A stretch of 64,000 nt of DNA. Origin: an uncultured Clostridia bacterium (GTDB taxonomy: Bacteria; Bacillota_I; Bacilli_A; RF39; UBA660). The notes below the pieces were generated by a model, which did no database searches, was not told the origin of the DNA, and saw only the letters and a program-made list of their open reading frames with translations. This document shows, piece after piece, positions 10,436-18,700 of the stretch. The stretch lies in NCBI GenBank assembly GCA_947165135.1, contig CAMUZE010000001.1:1-64000 (forward strand), given 5' to 3'. Both the position numbers and the translations under genes were made by a program. Within the stretch, counting starts at the first letter, position 1. Every line of letters begins with the position of its first letter.

Positions 10436-11077
10436 TTATTTTCTTTTTACCAATGTTGGGCCTTGATTTTCTTTTGTGTCTATTTCTTCAAAATAGTGAG
10501 AAAAATCACCATTAGGATATATTTTTACTTCTTTTTGAGAAATAACTTTATCTATTTCTTTTGTTGGTTCTTTTATCATTTCTTCAGTTGGTTTATCCAA
10601 TTCTTTTTTTTCTTCGGTGTTTTGTTCTTCAGTTGTTAATTTATTTTCCATTTGTCTTAACTCGTTTGATAATTTTTTGATTTTTCTCTTGCAATTACTC
10701 TTTTTAATTTTTGATTTAATTAATGAAAAATATTTTTGAATCATACAATTATACGTTTTGTTATCCTTGTTTTCCTCATCAATGCTATAAAGCGTCATAG
10801 AAGTAATTTTAAAGACAAACCATAACATTATCCCAGCTACAAGATCAGCTGTATATGTAGTAAGAACCCCCACACTAACACCAAATAATTCTATTACTGT
10901 GCATTCGCCAAAAGTAGAATTAGAACAGCCAACATCATAATTGCATTCGCCACTATACAATCGTTTCATCAAATCATTAATTTCACTTTTCTTATTTTCT
11001 ATCATTTTAGAATCAATTGTTTTTTCGGTTTTTATTTTATTCATAATAATCCCCTTAACGATTGAATTATTATACAT
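10436..11077 (-). CDS. Hypothetical membrane protein with E/K-rich C-terminus
   Basis: 213 aa ORF (likely start MNKIKTEK), one strong TM (TADLVAGIMLWFVFKITSM), own promoter TTGCAA-N17-TATAAT upstream. Confidence 0.6.
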   Translation of the reverse strand: MYNNSIVKGIIMNKIKTEKTIDSKMIENKKSEINDLMKRLYSGECNYDVGCSNSTFGECTVIELFGVSVGVLTTYTADLVAGIMLWFVFKITSMTLYSIDEENKDNKTYNCMIQKYFSLIKSKIKKSNCKRKIKKLSNELRQMENKLTTEEQNTEEKKELDKPTEEMIKEPTKEIDKVISQKEVKIYPNGDFSHYFEEIDTKENQGPTLVKRK

Positions 11078-11146
11078 TATTTATACTTTTTTTGCAAGTT
11101 ATATTTAAAAAGAAAAAGATATTGATTCACAAGTCAATATCTTTTA

Positions 11147-11704
11147 TTAATTATTTTTTTTATTAGGAACAAGTTTTCTTTGTGGGCCAACTAATTCTTT
11201 GTCTTCTCTGTCAAGCCATATAATATCTTTAAACTCAATGCCTATATTTTTGTAAATTTCTTCTACCTCTTCTTTAGTAACATTCTCAGTATACCATTCA
11301 AAATATTTATTATATAAATCTTCACTATTTTTAAACATCAAAAGATCCCCTTCAACTGTGAATAAATCTATAATATTATTTTCATTATTTTCTTTAACCC
11401 TTTTAAATCCGAATCTTTCTAAATTCAATACACTATCTAGCATTTTTACCGATTTTGCTGAGCAAGGATCTACATCATCTCTTGTTTCAATAAAGTCGGT
11501 TAAATATGATAATACCTTAAAAGCATCTTCTCTACTCATTCCATCGGGTAACATAAATGGTTTTTGTGGTAAACCAATGTATTCTATAAGCTTTCTACGA
11601 GTATATGCTGATTTATGGCAATTTAAATAAACATAATGTAATCTATATATTTTTTGATTACCAATTTTGTGATTTTTTAATTCAATGCTTGAGTTTTTTT
11701 TCAC
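11147..11704 (-). CDS. Hypothetical protein, 185 aa
   Basis: ORF with own promoter TTGAAA-N16-TATAAT upstream and GATATTGA/TCAATATC terminator downstream. Confidence 0.65.
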   Translation of the reverse strand: MKKNSSIELKNHKIGNQKIYRLHYVYLNCHKSAYTRRKLIEYIGLPQKPFMLPDGMSREDAFKVLSYLTDFIETRDDVDPCSAKSVKMLDSVLNLERFGFKRVKENNENNIIDLFTVEGDLLMFKNSEDLYNKYFEWYTENVTKEEVEEIYKNIGIEFKDIIWLDREDKELVGPQRKLVPNKKNN

Positions 11705-11811
11705 TTTTATCCCCCCCTAATGACTTTATATTATACACTTTTCTATTTTATTTTCAAGTTATATTTCAAAAGAAAAAGATATTGGTTTATATTATCAATA
11801 TCTTTTATTAA

Positions 11812-12231
11812 TTATTTTGTTTTTTGTTTTTCTAATTGTATTATTTCGTTTACAAATTCAAATTCCTTAGAATTAAGCTTAGCTTCTCTTAATTCCACTT
11901 GATTCTCACCATCAGCACATATGTATCCAATTAAATTATCTGAATCTTTTATGTATACAGAAGTTCTGTTAATTCTCATAAATGCAAGTTCGTTGAAATC
12001 ATAATGACACCCCTGACCAATTCTTATATAACCCCCAAGTTTTTCAGAGAACACTATTGTCCCATGTCTTTCACCTTGCTCTATGATATCATATTCACAA
12101 GTTAATATGTTTTTTAAATCTTTTATAATTTCAATTTTTTCAGTTCTTTCTAAATCCATACTTATTTTCCTTTCATGTATAATAAGTATACCATATATTT
12201 GTATTAATTGTTTTACAAATGATTTTGACAT
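11812..12231 (-). CDS. Hypothetical protein (likely start MDLERTEK, about 12159)
   Basis: 139 aa ORF. The N-terminal ~24 residues overlap promoter-like sequence, so the internal start is preferred. Confidence 0.6.
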   Translation of the reverse strand: MSKSFVKQLIQIYGILIIHERKISMDLERTEKIEIIKDLKNILTCEYDIIEQGERHGTIVFSEKLGGYIRIGQGCHYDFNELAFMRINRTSVYIKDSDNLIGYICADGENQVELREAKLNSKEFEFVNEIIQLEKQKTK

Positions 12232-12252
12232 TCTAAACTTTTATGATATACT
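12225..12252 (+). promoter_or_regulatory. sigmaA-type promoter for candidate ncRNA
   Basis: TTGACA-N16-TATACT, about 6 nt before the first hairpin. Confidence 0.65.
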
Positions 12253-12257
12253 TTGTA

Positions 12258-12397
12258 TGTAACTGAGTTTTATCTCATTACATTTGTTTGTAATTGTTTC
12301 TCAAACGAGATACACAATTGCTCCATATTGAAATCCCGTCGAACTTTTATAGTTTGACTTGGCATATATAAGGTTTTTCGATAGAAAAACTTTTTTT
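12258..12397 (+). ncRNA. Candidate structured small RNA with intrinsic terminator
   Basis: Stems: TGTAA(c)TGAG/CTCA-TTACA (12258-12282), AATTGT...ACAATT (12292-12319), GTCGAACT/AGTTTGAC (12338-12358), terminator GTTTTTC-GATA-GAAAAAC-T7 (12373-12397). Confidence 0.6.
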
Positions 12398-12503
12398 GTT
12401 GTTTATAAGTGTTTATTGATATTTTAGAAGAGAAAAAAACAAATAAAGTATATGAAAAAGACAAAATAATGATATAATATTAATTAATTTGGAGATGGAA
12501 ACT

Positions 12504-13406
12504 ATGTATAAGACAAATATTAATTTGAATTTATATAAAACATTTTATGATGTAGCTAAGTATGGTAGTATTTCAAAAGCAGCACAGTATGGATTTACAT
12601 CACAACCTGCAATAAGTAAATCAATTAAAAAACTTGAAGAAGAACTTGGAGTTAAACTATTCTATAGAAATTTAAATGGAGTAGAATTAACTGATAAAGG
12701 CAAAGAACTATTATATTTTGTTGAAAAGTCATATAGTAATTTAGTTATAGCAGAAAGAACTATGCTAGAAACTGAAAATCTTGAAAGAGGTAAACTATCT
12801 ATTGGTATGCCATCAAATATTGGATCATTTTTCTTGTTTGATAAAATAATTGATTTTCATAAAAAGTATCCTAAAATAGAAATAACAATAATAACCGGTT
12901 CAACCTCACAACTAATTAATTTACTAGATTCTCACAAAGTTGATTTTGTCATAGATACTTCTCCAATTAATATAAAAAAGAATGATGAAATTAAAATAGC
13001 AAAGTTAGATGAAGTGAGTTATTGCTTTGTTGCTAAAAATGAAAGATATAAAAATATAACAAAGTTAAGTGATTTAAAAGATAAGCCTTTAATATTACCA
13101 ATACCAGGAACAGCTAATAGAAAAGATTTAGATGAACTATTAATAAATAAAAAAGTTGAAATAGAAAACGTTATAAATATACACACTAGTGAAATGATAA
13201 TTTCAGCTGTGAAAAAAGATTTAGGAATAGGTTATATAATTTATAATCTTGTTGAAGATGATATTAAAAATAATGAATTAATAAAATTAGATATTAAAGA
13301 AGAATTACCAACTGTTCAAATAAATATTGTTTACAATAAAAATTTCTTAACAACTGCTCCTAAGAAATTTATTGAAGATTATATAGATAATAATTTCAAA
13401 TTATAG
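12504..13406 (+). CDS. LysR-family transcriptional regulator
   Basis: LNLYKTFYDVAKYGSISKAAQYGFTSQPAISKSIKKLEEELGVKLFYRN (LysR wHTH) plus substrate-binding domain. ATG at 12504 has better RBS spacing than 12489. Confidence 0.92.
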   Translation: MYKTNINLNLYKTFYDVAKYGSISKAAQYGFTSQPAISKSIKKLEEELGVKLFYRNLNGVELTDKGKELLYFVEKSYSNLVIAERTMLETENLERGKLSIGMPSNIGSFFLFDKIIDFHKKYPKIEITIITGSTSQLINLLDSHKVDFVIDTSPINIKKNDEIKIAKLDEVSYCFVAKNERYKNITKLSDLKDKPLILPIPGTANRKDLDELLINKKVEIENVINIHTSEMIISAVKKDLGIGYIIYNLVEDDIKNNELIKLDIKEELPTVQINIVYNKNFLTTAPKKFIEDYIDNNFKL

Positions 13407-13459
13407 AATCTATATTAAAAAGTTATACCTATAATTTAAAATAATACAAAATATGAAAA

Positions 13460-13485
13460 ACGGATATTTGTAAAAAAATATCCGT
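13460..13485 (+). terminator. Intrinsic terminator between LysR and radical SAM genes
   Basis: ACGGATATT...AATATCCGT hairpin followed by a T-rich stretch. Confidence 0.7.
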
Positions 13486-13518
13486 TCATTTTATAATTTA
13501 TTTGAAAGGAAGAAAATT

Positions 13519-14508
13519 ATGATTAAAAATTTAGGAACATTTAAAGATTTTAGCGATGGGACTTTAAAAACAGTTTTTGATGTTGGCGATAAAAAAATAA
13601 TTGAAATGTCATTATTATTTAATAAAGCAGATAAAGATGTTGTATGTGTACCAACGCATCATTTCTGTAATTTAGGATGTAAGATGTGTCATTTAACTAA
13701 TAAAGGATTAAATAAAAAAATGACTCCAATAAATTCAGAAGACTTTATGGAATGTTTATATAAGTCACTAACAAAAGATAATATAAGGAAAACTGATAAA
13801 GATAAATTGCTCATATCATTTATGGGAGTGGGGGAACCTTTATTAAATCTTAAATTAATAGAAGAAGTTTATAAAAAAGAAAATATAATAAAAGAAAAAT
13901 TGGGGTATAAAGATATAGGATATGCTATTGCGACTATGATGCCTAATGATAATATTTTAAAATTAAAAGAGATGGTTTGTAGATTAAATATACCACTTAA
14001 AGTTCATTTTTCATTGCATACTCCAATTGATAATGAAAGGCGTAATTTAATACCAAGCACAAACGTTTTTGTAGAGGATGCATTAGCCTATTTAGTTAAT
14101 TATAGAAATAGTTTACAATCAAATAAAGAATTGATGGAAAAATATATTAAATTACACACTACAAATGATCCGATTGAGATTCATTATACTTTAATTAAAG
14201 GAGTAAACGATCAAAAAGAGGAATTAACTAAATTATGTGAATTACTACATAAGTATAATATTCCCATTAAGTTTATTAGATTTAATCCAACACAAGATAT
14301 GCAAAGAAGTGAAAATGAAGAAAAATGGGTCAATAAAATTTCTAATAGTGTGCCTGGACTTAGGATTAAAACATATTCTCCACCTGGCAAAGAAGTAGGT
14401 AGTTCTTGTGGCGAATTTACAAAACATTATTATCATGAAGAAATTGAAACAGAAACTCAAAAAGAGGAATTTGAAAAATGGAAAGTAAAACATTTAGTGC
14501 TTGAATAA
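13519..14508 (+). CDS. Radical SAM protein resembling the RlmN/Cfr family, lacking the usual N-terminal extension
   Basis: FCNLGCKMCH (CxxxCxxC), SFMGVGEPLLN, HFSLHTPIDNERRNLIPS, IHYTLIKGVND, C-terminal SSCGEF resembling the RlmN ACGQL cysteine. Confidence 0.8.
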   Translation: MIKNLGTFKDFSDGTLKTVFDVGDKKIIEMSLLFNKADKDVVCVPTHHFCNLGCKMCHLTNKGLNKKMTPINSEDFMECLYKSLTKDNIRKTDKDKLLISFMGVGEPLLNLKLIEEVYKKENIIKEKLGYKDIGYAIATMMPNDNILKLKEMVCRLNIPLKVHFSLHTPIDNERRNLIPSTNVFVEDALAYLVNYRNSLQSNKELMEKYIKLHTTNDPIEIHYTLIKGVNDQKEELTKLCELLHKYNIPIKFIRFNPTQDMQRSENEEKWVNKISNSVPGLRIKTYSPPGKEVGSSCGEFTKHYYHEEIETETQKEEFEKWKVKHLVLE

Positions 14509-14527
14509 AGTAGTAATTTTAAAACCC

Positions 14528-14571
14528 AATGCTCTCACAGATTTTTTAAAAAAATCAAAAATGGGAGCATT
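14528..14571 (+). terminator. Intrinsic terminator after radical SAM gene
   Basis: AATGCTCtCA...TGgGAGCATT stem followed by TTCTTTCTTTT. Confidence 0.65.
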
Positions 14572-14615
14572 TCTTTCTTTTAAATAAAGGAATTTCTTGA
14601 GTTAAAATGCTTTGT

Positions 14616-14747
14616 GGGAGCAATTTTGCAAGTGCAAAATAAAAATGGTGTCACAAACCATTAGGATTTATCTATAAATTCTAATATTGTGATACCACCC
14701 TCTTATCCTGATAGAAAAAGAATAAAAAATGCCCCTTCTGAGGGAGC
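14616..14747 (+). ncRNA. Structured repeat element, copy 2 (strand uncertain)
   Basis: Matches 6083-6214; GGTGTCACA/TGTGATACC stem and ATTAGGATTTAT-CT-ATAAATTCTAAT hairpin with compensatory changes relative to copy 1. Confidence 0.5.
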
Positions 14748-14767
14748 AATATTTTTATTAATATTTA

Positions 14768-17101
14768 TTATCTTTTTATTGAATTTTCTTTATGTATTCT
14801 ATGCCCTGTTTCATCGAATTCTTGGTAATATAATTCCATTAGTTCAGGATCTGCATTTACATTTCCTCCAATATACTCAATATTATCAAAATCTGTTATT
14901 TTAGATGCTTCTAAATATACATTTCCTCCTATTGTTATTAAATTATTTAAGGATTGAACTTTAGAATGGTAAAAATATGCATTTCCACCTATTGTTGTTA
15001 GATTGCCTAAATCTTGAACTTGGGAATAATCAAGCCATACATCTCCTTCTATTGTTGTTAAATTACCTAAATCTTGAATTTGAGAAATTGAAAAGTCTGC
15101 ATTTCTTCCTATTATTGTTAGGTTGCCTAAATTTTGAACTTTTGAATGATTAAAATAAGCACTCCCCCCTATTGTGGTTAAATTTTTTAGATCTTGAACT
15201 TTTGAATAATTAAAATAAGCACTCCCCCCTATTGTGGTTAAATTTCTTAGATCTTGAACTTTTGAATAATTAAAATGAGCGTCTCCACCTATTGTTGTTA
15301 AATTTCCTAAAGATTGGATTTGGGAATTATCAAACCATGCATTTCCTCCTATTATTGTTAAATTTCCTAAATCTTGAACTCTGCTATCAGAAAAATCTGC
15401 ATTTCCAAATATAACTTTATATGGACATGTCTTTAAATTTTTATGTTTTTCATCATAAAAATTTATATCTTCAACTGCTATTTCTTCTTCATTACAATTA
15501 TAGTATTCTACAATATTTTTCTTTATTTTTGGTAACAATCTTTTTAGTTTTTCTTTGTTTGTATTTTTACTTCCATGTGACTTATATTCATAATTGCCAA
15601 AAAAATCTTCTATTAATTGTTCGATATTTTCTTGTTTAAATATTCCATTTTCTATATCATGTATGTATTTTATAAGTCTTTTGTTCCATTCCTCTTTTCT
15701 TAACCACTTATCTCCATTCTTTATCTCTTTATTATTTTCTAAAAATGATATTGCTACTTTTCTATAGTCTTCTTCTAATTCTTGGGCATTACCATTTAAT
15801 ATTCCTCTTACCTCATCTATTTCATTACCACTTGTTTTAACTGCTATATGTGGTTTATTATCTTTATCTACAAATACATAAAAGTCTCCTTCTGCAAGTT
15901 GTGATGATGCTAAAGTCTTTGTACACCATGGTGTATCTTTTACTAATGAAGATAATTCTTGAGCATTTTTTAAATAGTTTTTTTCATCAGATGTTTTTCC
16001 ATCAAATTTAATCCAATGCCCCATCCCATGTGTATTTACATTCTCTAATGAAATATTATTTCTTTGTGCTATTGTTTGATTAAATATCTCTAGCCCTGCA
16101 AAATACAAATTTGCAAAGTTATTATAATTATCTACATTGTTATATATTGTATTTAATACTATTTCATTCAATGTCATATGACTAGATATTGTTTCATGCA
16201 TATTTCTTTTATTAACTATTGTTTTCTTTCCATCTGTTGTATCTAGTTTATATGTCTTTGATAATGTCTCTCTTAACATTAATGCTTTAAATGAATCTTC
16301 ATATGAAGTTCCTTTTATAAAATCTACTATATGTCTATATTCTTCATATAATTGATTTGTAAAATGATTTGCTAGTTCTTCCAAAACTTCTTGTTTATTA
16401 TTTTTATAATAAGATGAGTCTTCTCCTCTTGACTCTAATGCTTTTAACTCACTTTCATACTCTCTTATTATATCTTTACTTTCTGGATTTATTATAAAAT
16501 CTTCTTTAGGTAAATTATATAATCTTTCTAATTCTCGTTTTATGTCTTCTTGTATCTTTTCTTGTCTTCCTTCTTTTTGTGGAAATATATGTTCTTTTCC
16601 ATCATAAAAATTTAAGACAAATAACTTATCCCATTTTGACATATTCATATTATTTATTTGACTTGTTAAACTTAAATTCAAATACCTTTTTTGTTCTAAA
16701 CTCTTTGTTATTTCTTTTAATACATAGTCTCCTAGTCTTAATCCTTGATCATATCTTATATTATAATTTCCTATTAATATATCTATTACTATTTCAGTAT
16801 CTATTATTCCATCTTGTATTTCTTCTTCACTATATAATCCACTATATCTTAAGTAGTATTCACTTCTTATTTTTTCTAATTTATCCTCATTTAATCTTAA
16901 TATTTCTTCTTTTATTCTTTGAAATGTTTCATCATTTTCAAAAAAGTGTAATAGTTCATGTTTATTTACTTTTTCTATATCATTTGAGTTTTCATTTATA
17001 TAAATAGTGTTTCCTAAAGAGTATCCCTCTATTTCAGAGTCGGTAATAAATTCAGTTTTTATTCCAAATTGTTTATTAAACTCTATTATCTTTTCTTTCA
17101 T
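14768..17101 (-). CDS. Large protein: N-terminal HExxH (zincin-like) region, central WCT...GDFYVFVD...EVRG domain, C-terminal 20-aa LRR/beta-helix-like repeats
   Basis: VNKHELLHFFEND; DTPWCTKTLASSQLAEGDFYVFVDKDNKPHIAVKTSGNEIDEVRG; repeats such as VQDLGNLTTIGGNAYFYHSK. Confidence 0.75.
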   Translation of the reverse strand: MKEKIIEFNKQFGIKTEFITDSEIEGYSLGNTIYINENSNDIEKVNKHELLHFFENDETFQRIKEEILRLNEDKLEKIRSEYYLRYSGLYSEEEIQDGIIDTEIVIDILIGNYNIRYDQGLRLGDYVLKEITKSLEQKRYLNLSLTSQINNMNMSKWDKLFVLNFYDGKEHIFPQKEGRQEKIQEDIKRELERLYNLPKEDFIINPESKDIIREYESELKALESRGEDSSYYKNNKQEVLEELANHFTNQLYEEYRHIVDFIKGTSYEDSFKALMLRETLSKTYKLDTTDGKKTIVNKRNMHETISSHMTLNEIVLNTIYNNVDNYNNFANLYFAGLEIFNQTIAQRNNISLENVNTHGMGHWIKFDGKTSDEKNYLKNAQELSSLVKDTPWCTKTLASSQLAEGDFYVFVDKDNKPHIAVKTSGNEIDEVRGILNGNAQELEEDYRKVAISFLENNKEIKNGDKWLRKEEWNKRLIKYIHDIENGIFKQENIEQLIEDFFGNYEYKSHGSKNTNKEKLKRLLPKIKKNIVEYYNCNEEEIAVEDINFYDEKHKNLKTCPYKVIFGNADFSDSRVQDLGNLTIIGGNAWFDNSQIQSLGNLTTIGGDAHFNYSKVQDLRNLTTIGGSAYFNYSKVQDLKNLTTIGGSAYFNHSKVQNLGNLTIIGRNADFSISQIQDLGNLTTIEGDVWLDYSQVQDLGNLTTIGGNAYFYHSKVQSLNNLITIGGNVYLEASKITDFDNIEYIGGNVNADPELMELYYQEFDETGHRIHKENSIKR
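14875..15415 (-). repeat. About nine tandem 60-bp repeats (20 aa/unit) inside the 777-aa ORF
   Basis: Unit consensus VQ[DS]LGNLTTIGG[NS]A[YD]FNYSK; the units at about 15165-15285 are near-identical. Confidence 0.9.
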
Positions 17102-17249
17102 TTATTATCTTTAATACTTCCTCTTTACTTTTTCCACTATCTAGCAATTCTTTTATTTCTTTTTGAACTTTCAAATACTCTTCTTTTTTATCTAATGGAA
17201 CACTTACTAATTTCCCATCATAACTTTTAACTATTACTTTTTCTTCCAT
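17076..17249 (-). CDS. 57-aa charged micro-ORF overlapping the 777-aa gene start
   Basis: MEEKVIVKSYDGKLVSVPLDKKEEYLKVQKEIKELLDSGKSKEEVLKIINERKDNRV*; RBS AAGGAG; overlaps the downstream ATG by 26 nt. Below the ORF-track cutoff. Confidence 0.7.
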   Translation of the reverse strand: MEEKVIVKSYDGKLVSVPLDKKEEYLKVQKEIKELLDSGKSKEEVLKIINERKDNRV

Positions 17250-17339
17250 TATGAAAACTCCTTACTATTTAATTATATCATATTTTGCTTTTTTTTTGAT
17301 AAATTTTTATGATACAATAAATTTGTATAGGGAGGATAT

Positions 17340-17783
17340 ATGAAATTTGAAAATATAAATACAAATGAGATTAAAAAAATTTGTGCTTCCGTGTTAAGAA
17401 AAGAATTACCACTTTCTACAGCAAAAGAATACTTAGAAGAAAACTATGGAATTACTAAAACAGAGTTAGGAATAGATGGTACATTTAGATTAGAATTTTC
17501 TAATGGAAAAGTATATAGTTTTGTAATCGAACCCAATTTTGAAAGATTAAGCCCTGATGAATTAAAGCACTTAGAATTAGTTCATGAGGCCGCTCACAAA
17601 GACATTCACATTGAAGACGCACAAATAGATTCAATACATATGCCAAACGGATTATCTGAACCAGAAAATTTAAATTTGCCTAGAGATTTTAAAGTTCAGA
17701 ATTTAGATAATTTAACTGACGTAGGACCTGATTTTCATCTTGAAAATGTAGATACAGATGAATTAGGAAAACTAAGGCAATAA
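17340..17783 (+). CDS. Hypothetical protein with HEAAH motif and one repeat-like segment
   Basis: 147 aa; LELVHEAAHKDIH; KVQNLDNLTDVGPDFHLENV resembles the repeats of the 777-aa protein. Confidence 0.6.
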   Translation: MKFENINTNEIKKICASVLRKELPLSTAKEYLEENYGITKTELGIDGTFRLEFSNGKVYSFVIEPNFERLSPDELKHLELVHEAAHKDIHIEDAQIDSIHMPNGLSEPENLNLPRDFKVQNLDNLTDVGPDFHLENVDTDELGKLRQ

Positions 17784-17808
17784 AAAATAGCTTATAGCTA
17801 TTTTTTTA

Positions 17809-18075
17809 TTATCTAAAATTTCTTTTTAAGCTCAAATCATCACTTAAAGTTGATTTAAAGTCTTTAGCTTCTACATCTTGGAATCTATTTATATTATTCT
17901 TTAATTCATATTGGTATTTTTTTAATAATATTATTTTATTCCTGTTATTTGCAAATTCATAGTCACTAAATAGGTTCTTTTTCTTTTCTAAATAATTTAA
18001 GTGAATAATTAGATTTCATTTCTTCTGATGCATTAATTAATTCTCTAATCGTATCATAATAATATAAGAATCCGT
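17809..18075 (-). pseudogene. Frameshifted gene remnant
   Basis: YYYDTIRELINASEEMKSNYSLKLFRKEK in one frame continues as KKNLFSDYEFANNRNKIILLKKYQYELKNNINRFQDVEAKDFKSTLSDDLSLKRNFR* in another. Confidence 0.6.
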
Positions 18076-18095
18076 TATCTTATTCACTATATTAA

Positions 18096-18698
18096 TTATT
18101 TTTCACCTTTCAATGCTTTAATTTCTAATTCTAATTTTTTAATTTGTTCTTTTCTCTCCTCTTCTTCTCTTTTGTCAGATAATTCTTGAGGTTCAATATT
18201 TACTTTTTCTGTAAAACCACATCTTGAACAAGTCCTCCACCAATAATATTTTGTTTCAGCAGATTCAACTACCTCGTGATCAATGATTCCCTTTTCAATT
18301 GTTGTCCAACTTCCATCTTGCCACTCACCAAATAAATGCCCATCATGTTCACATATTTCTTTATTTTTTTCATTTTCTTGTGCCATAATAGCTAGGTTCA
18401 TTACTTTAAAAATTTCTTCAATTGCTTTCTCTTGGTTTTCTTGCGATAACTCTAAAAATCTATTTAAAAGTGAATTATTTTCAGCAATCTTATCTTTTCT
18501 ACTAGCAGAATTCAATAATTTTTTTAGAAAGATTATTACTGCTTTTCTTCCTTGATCATTTTTTGGAAAATACATTTGTTGTTGCTCTAATCTTTCAACT
18601 ATTGCTTTAGCAACTTCTAATTGTTGCTCTGGATTTAAATTTTCATAATTATGTAACCACGATTTTAAATTTTTCATAAGCCCTCCTTTAAATTTCAA
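18096..18698 (-). CDS. Hypothetical protein with possible zinc-binding Cys/His cluster
   Basis: 200 aa (likely start MKNLKSW); CEHDGHLFGEW...WWRTCSRCGFTEKV. Confidence 0.6.
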   Translation of the reverse strand: MKFKGGLMKNLKSWLHNYENLNPEQQLEVAKAIVERLEQQQMYFPKNDQGRKAVIIFLKKLLNSASRKDKIAENNSLLNRFLELSQENQEKAIEEIFKVMNLAIMAQENEKNKEICEHDGHLFGEWQDGSWTTIEKGIIDHEVVESAETKYYWWRTCSRCGFTEKVNIEPQELSDKREEEERKEQIKKLELEIKALKGEK

Positions 18699-18700
18699 TA

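Noticed and set aside
12270-12464. 64-aa minus-strand ORF
   Set aside because: Low-complexity translation antisense to a well-formed promoter, hairpins and terminator; more likely spurious.
5783-14747. tRNA-Gly as attachment site of an integrated island
   Set aside because: No integrase or recombinase in the window and no long repeat of the tRNA 3' end downstream (only a chance ATCACCTGC at about 10009).
14875-15415. Regular 60-bp repeats as a CRISPR array
   Set aside because: They are in-frame coding repeats with no unique spacers, and no cas genes are present.
15421-17007. Plus-strand ORFs inside the 777-aa gene (15421-15639, 16579-17007)
   Set aside because: Leu/Phe/Tyr-rich antisense translations of A/T-rich coding DNA.
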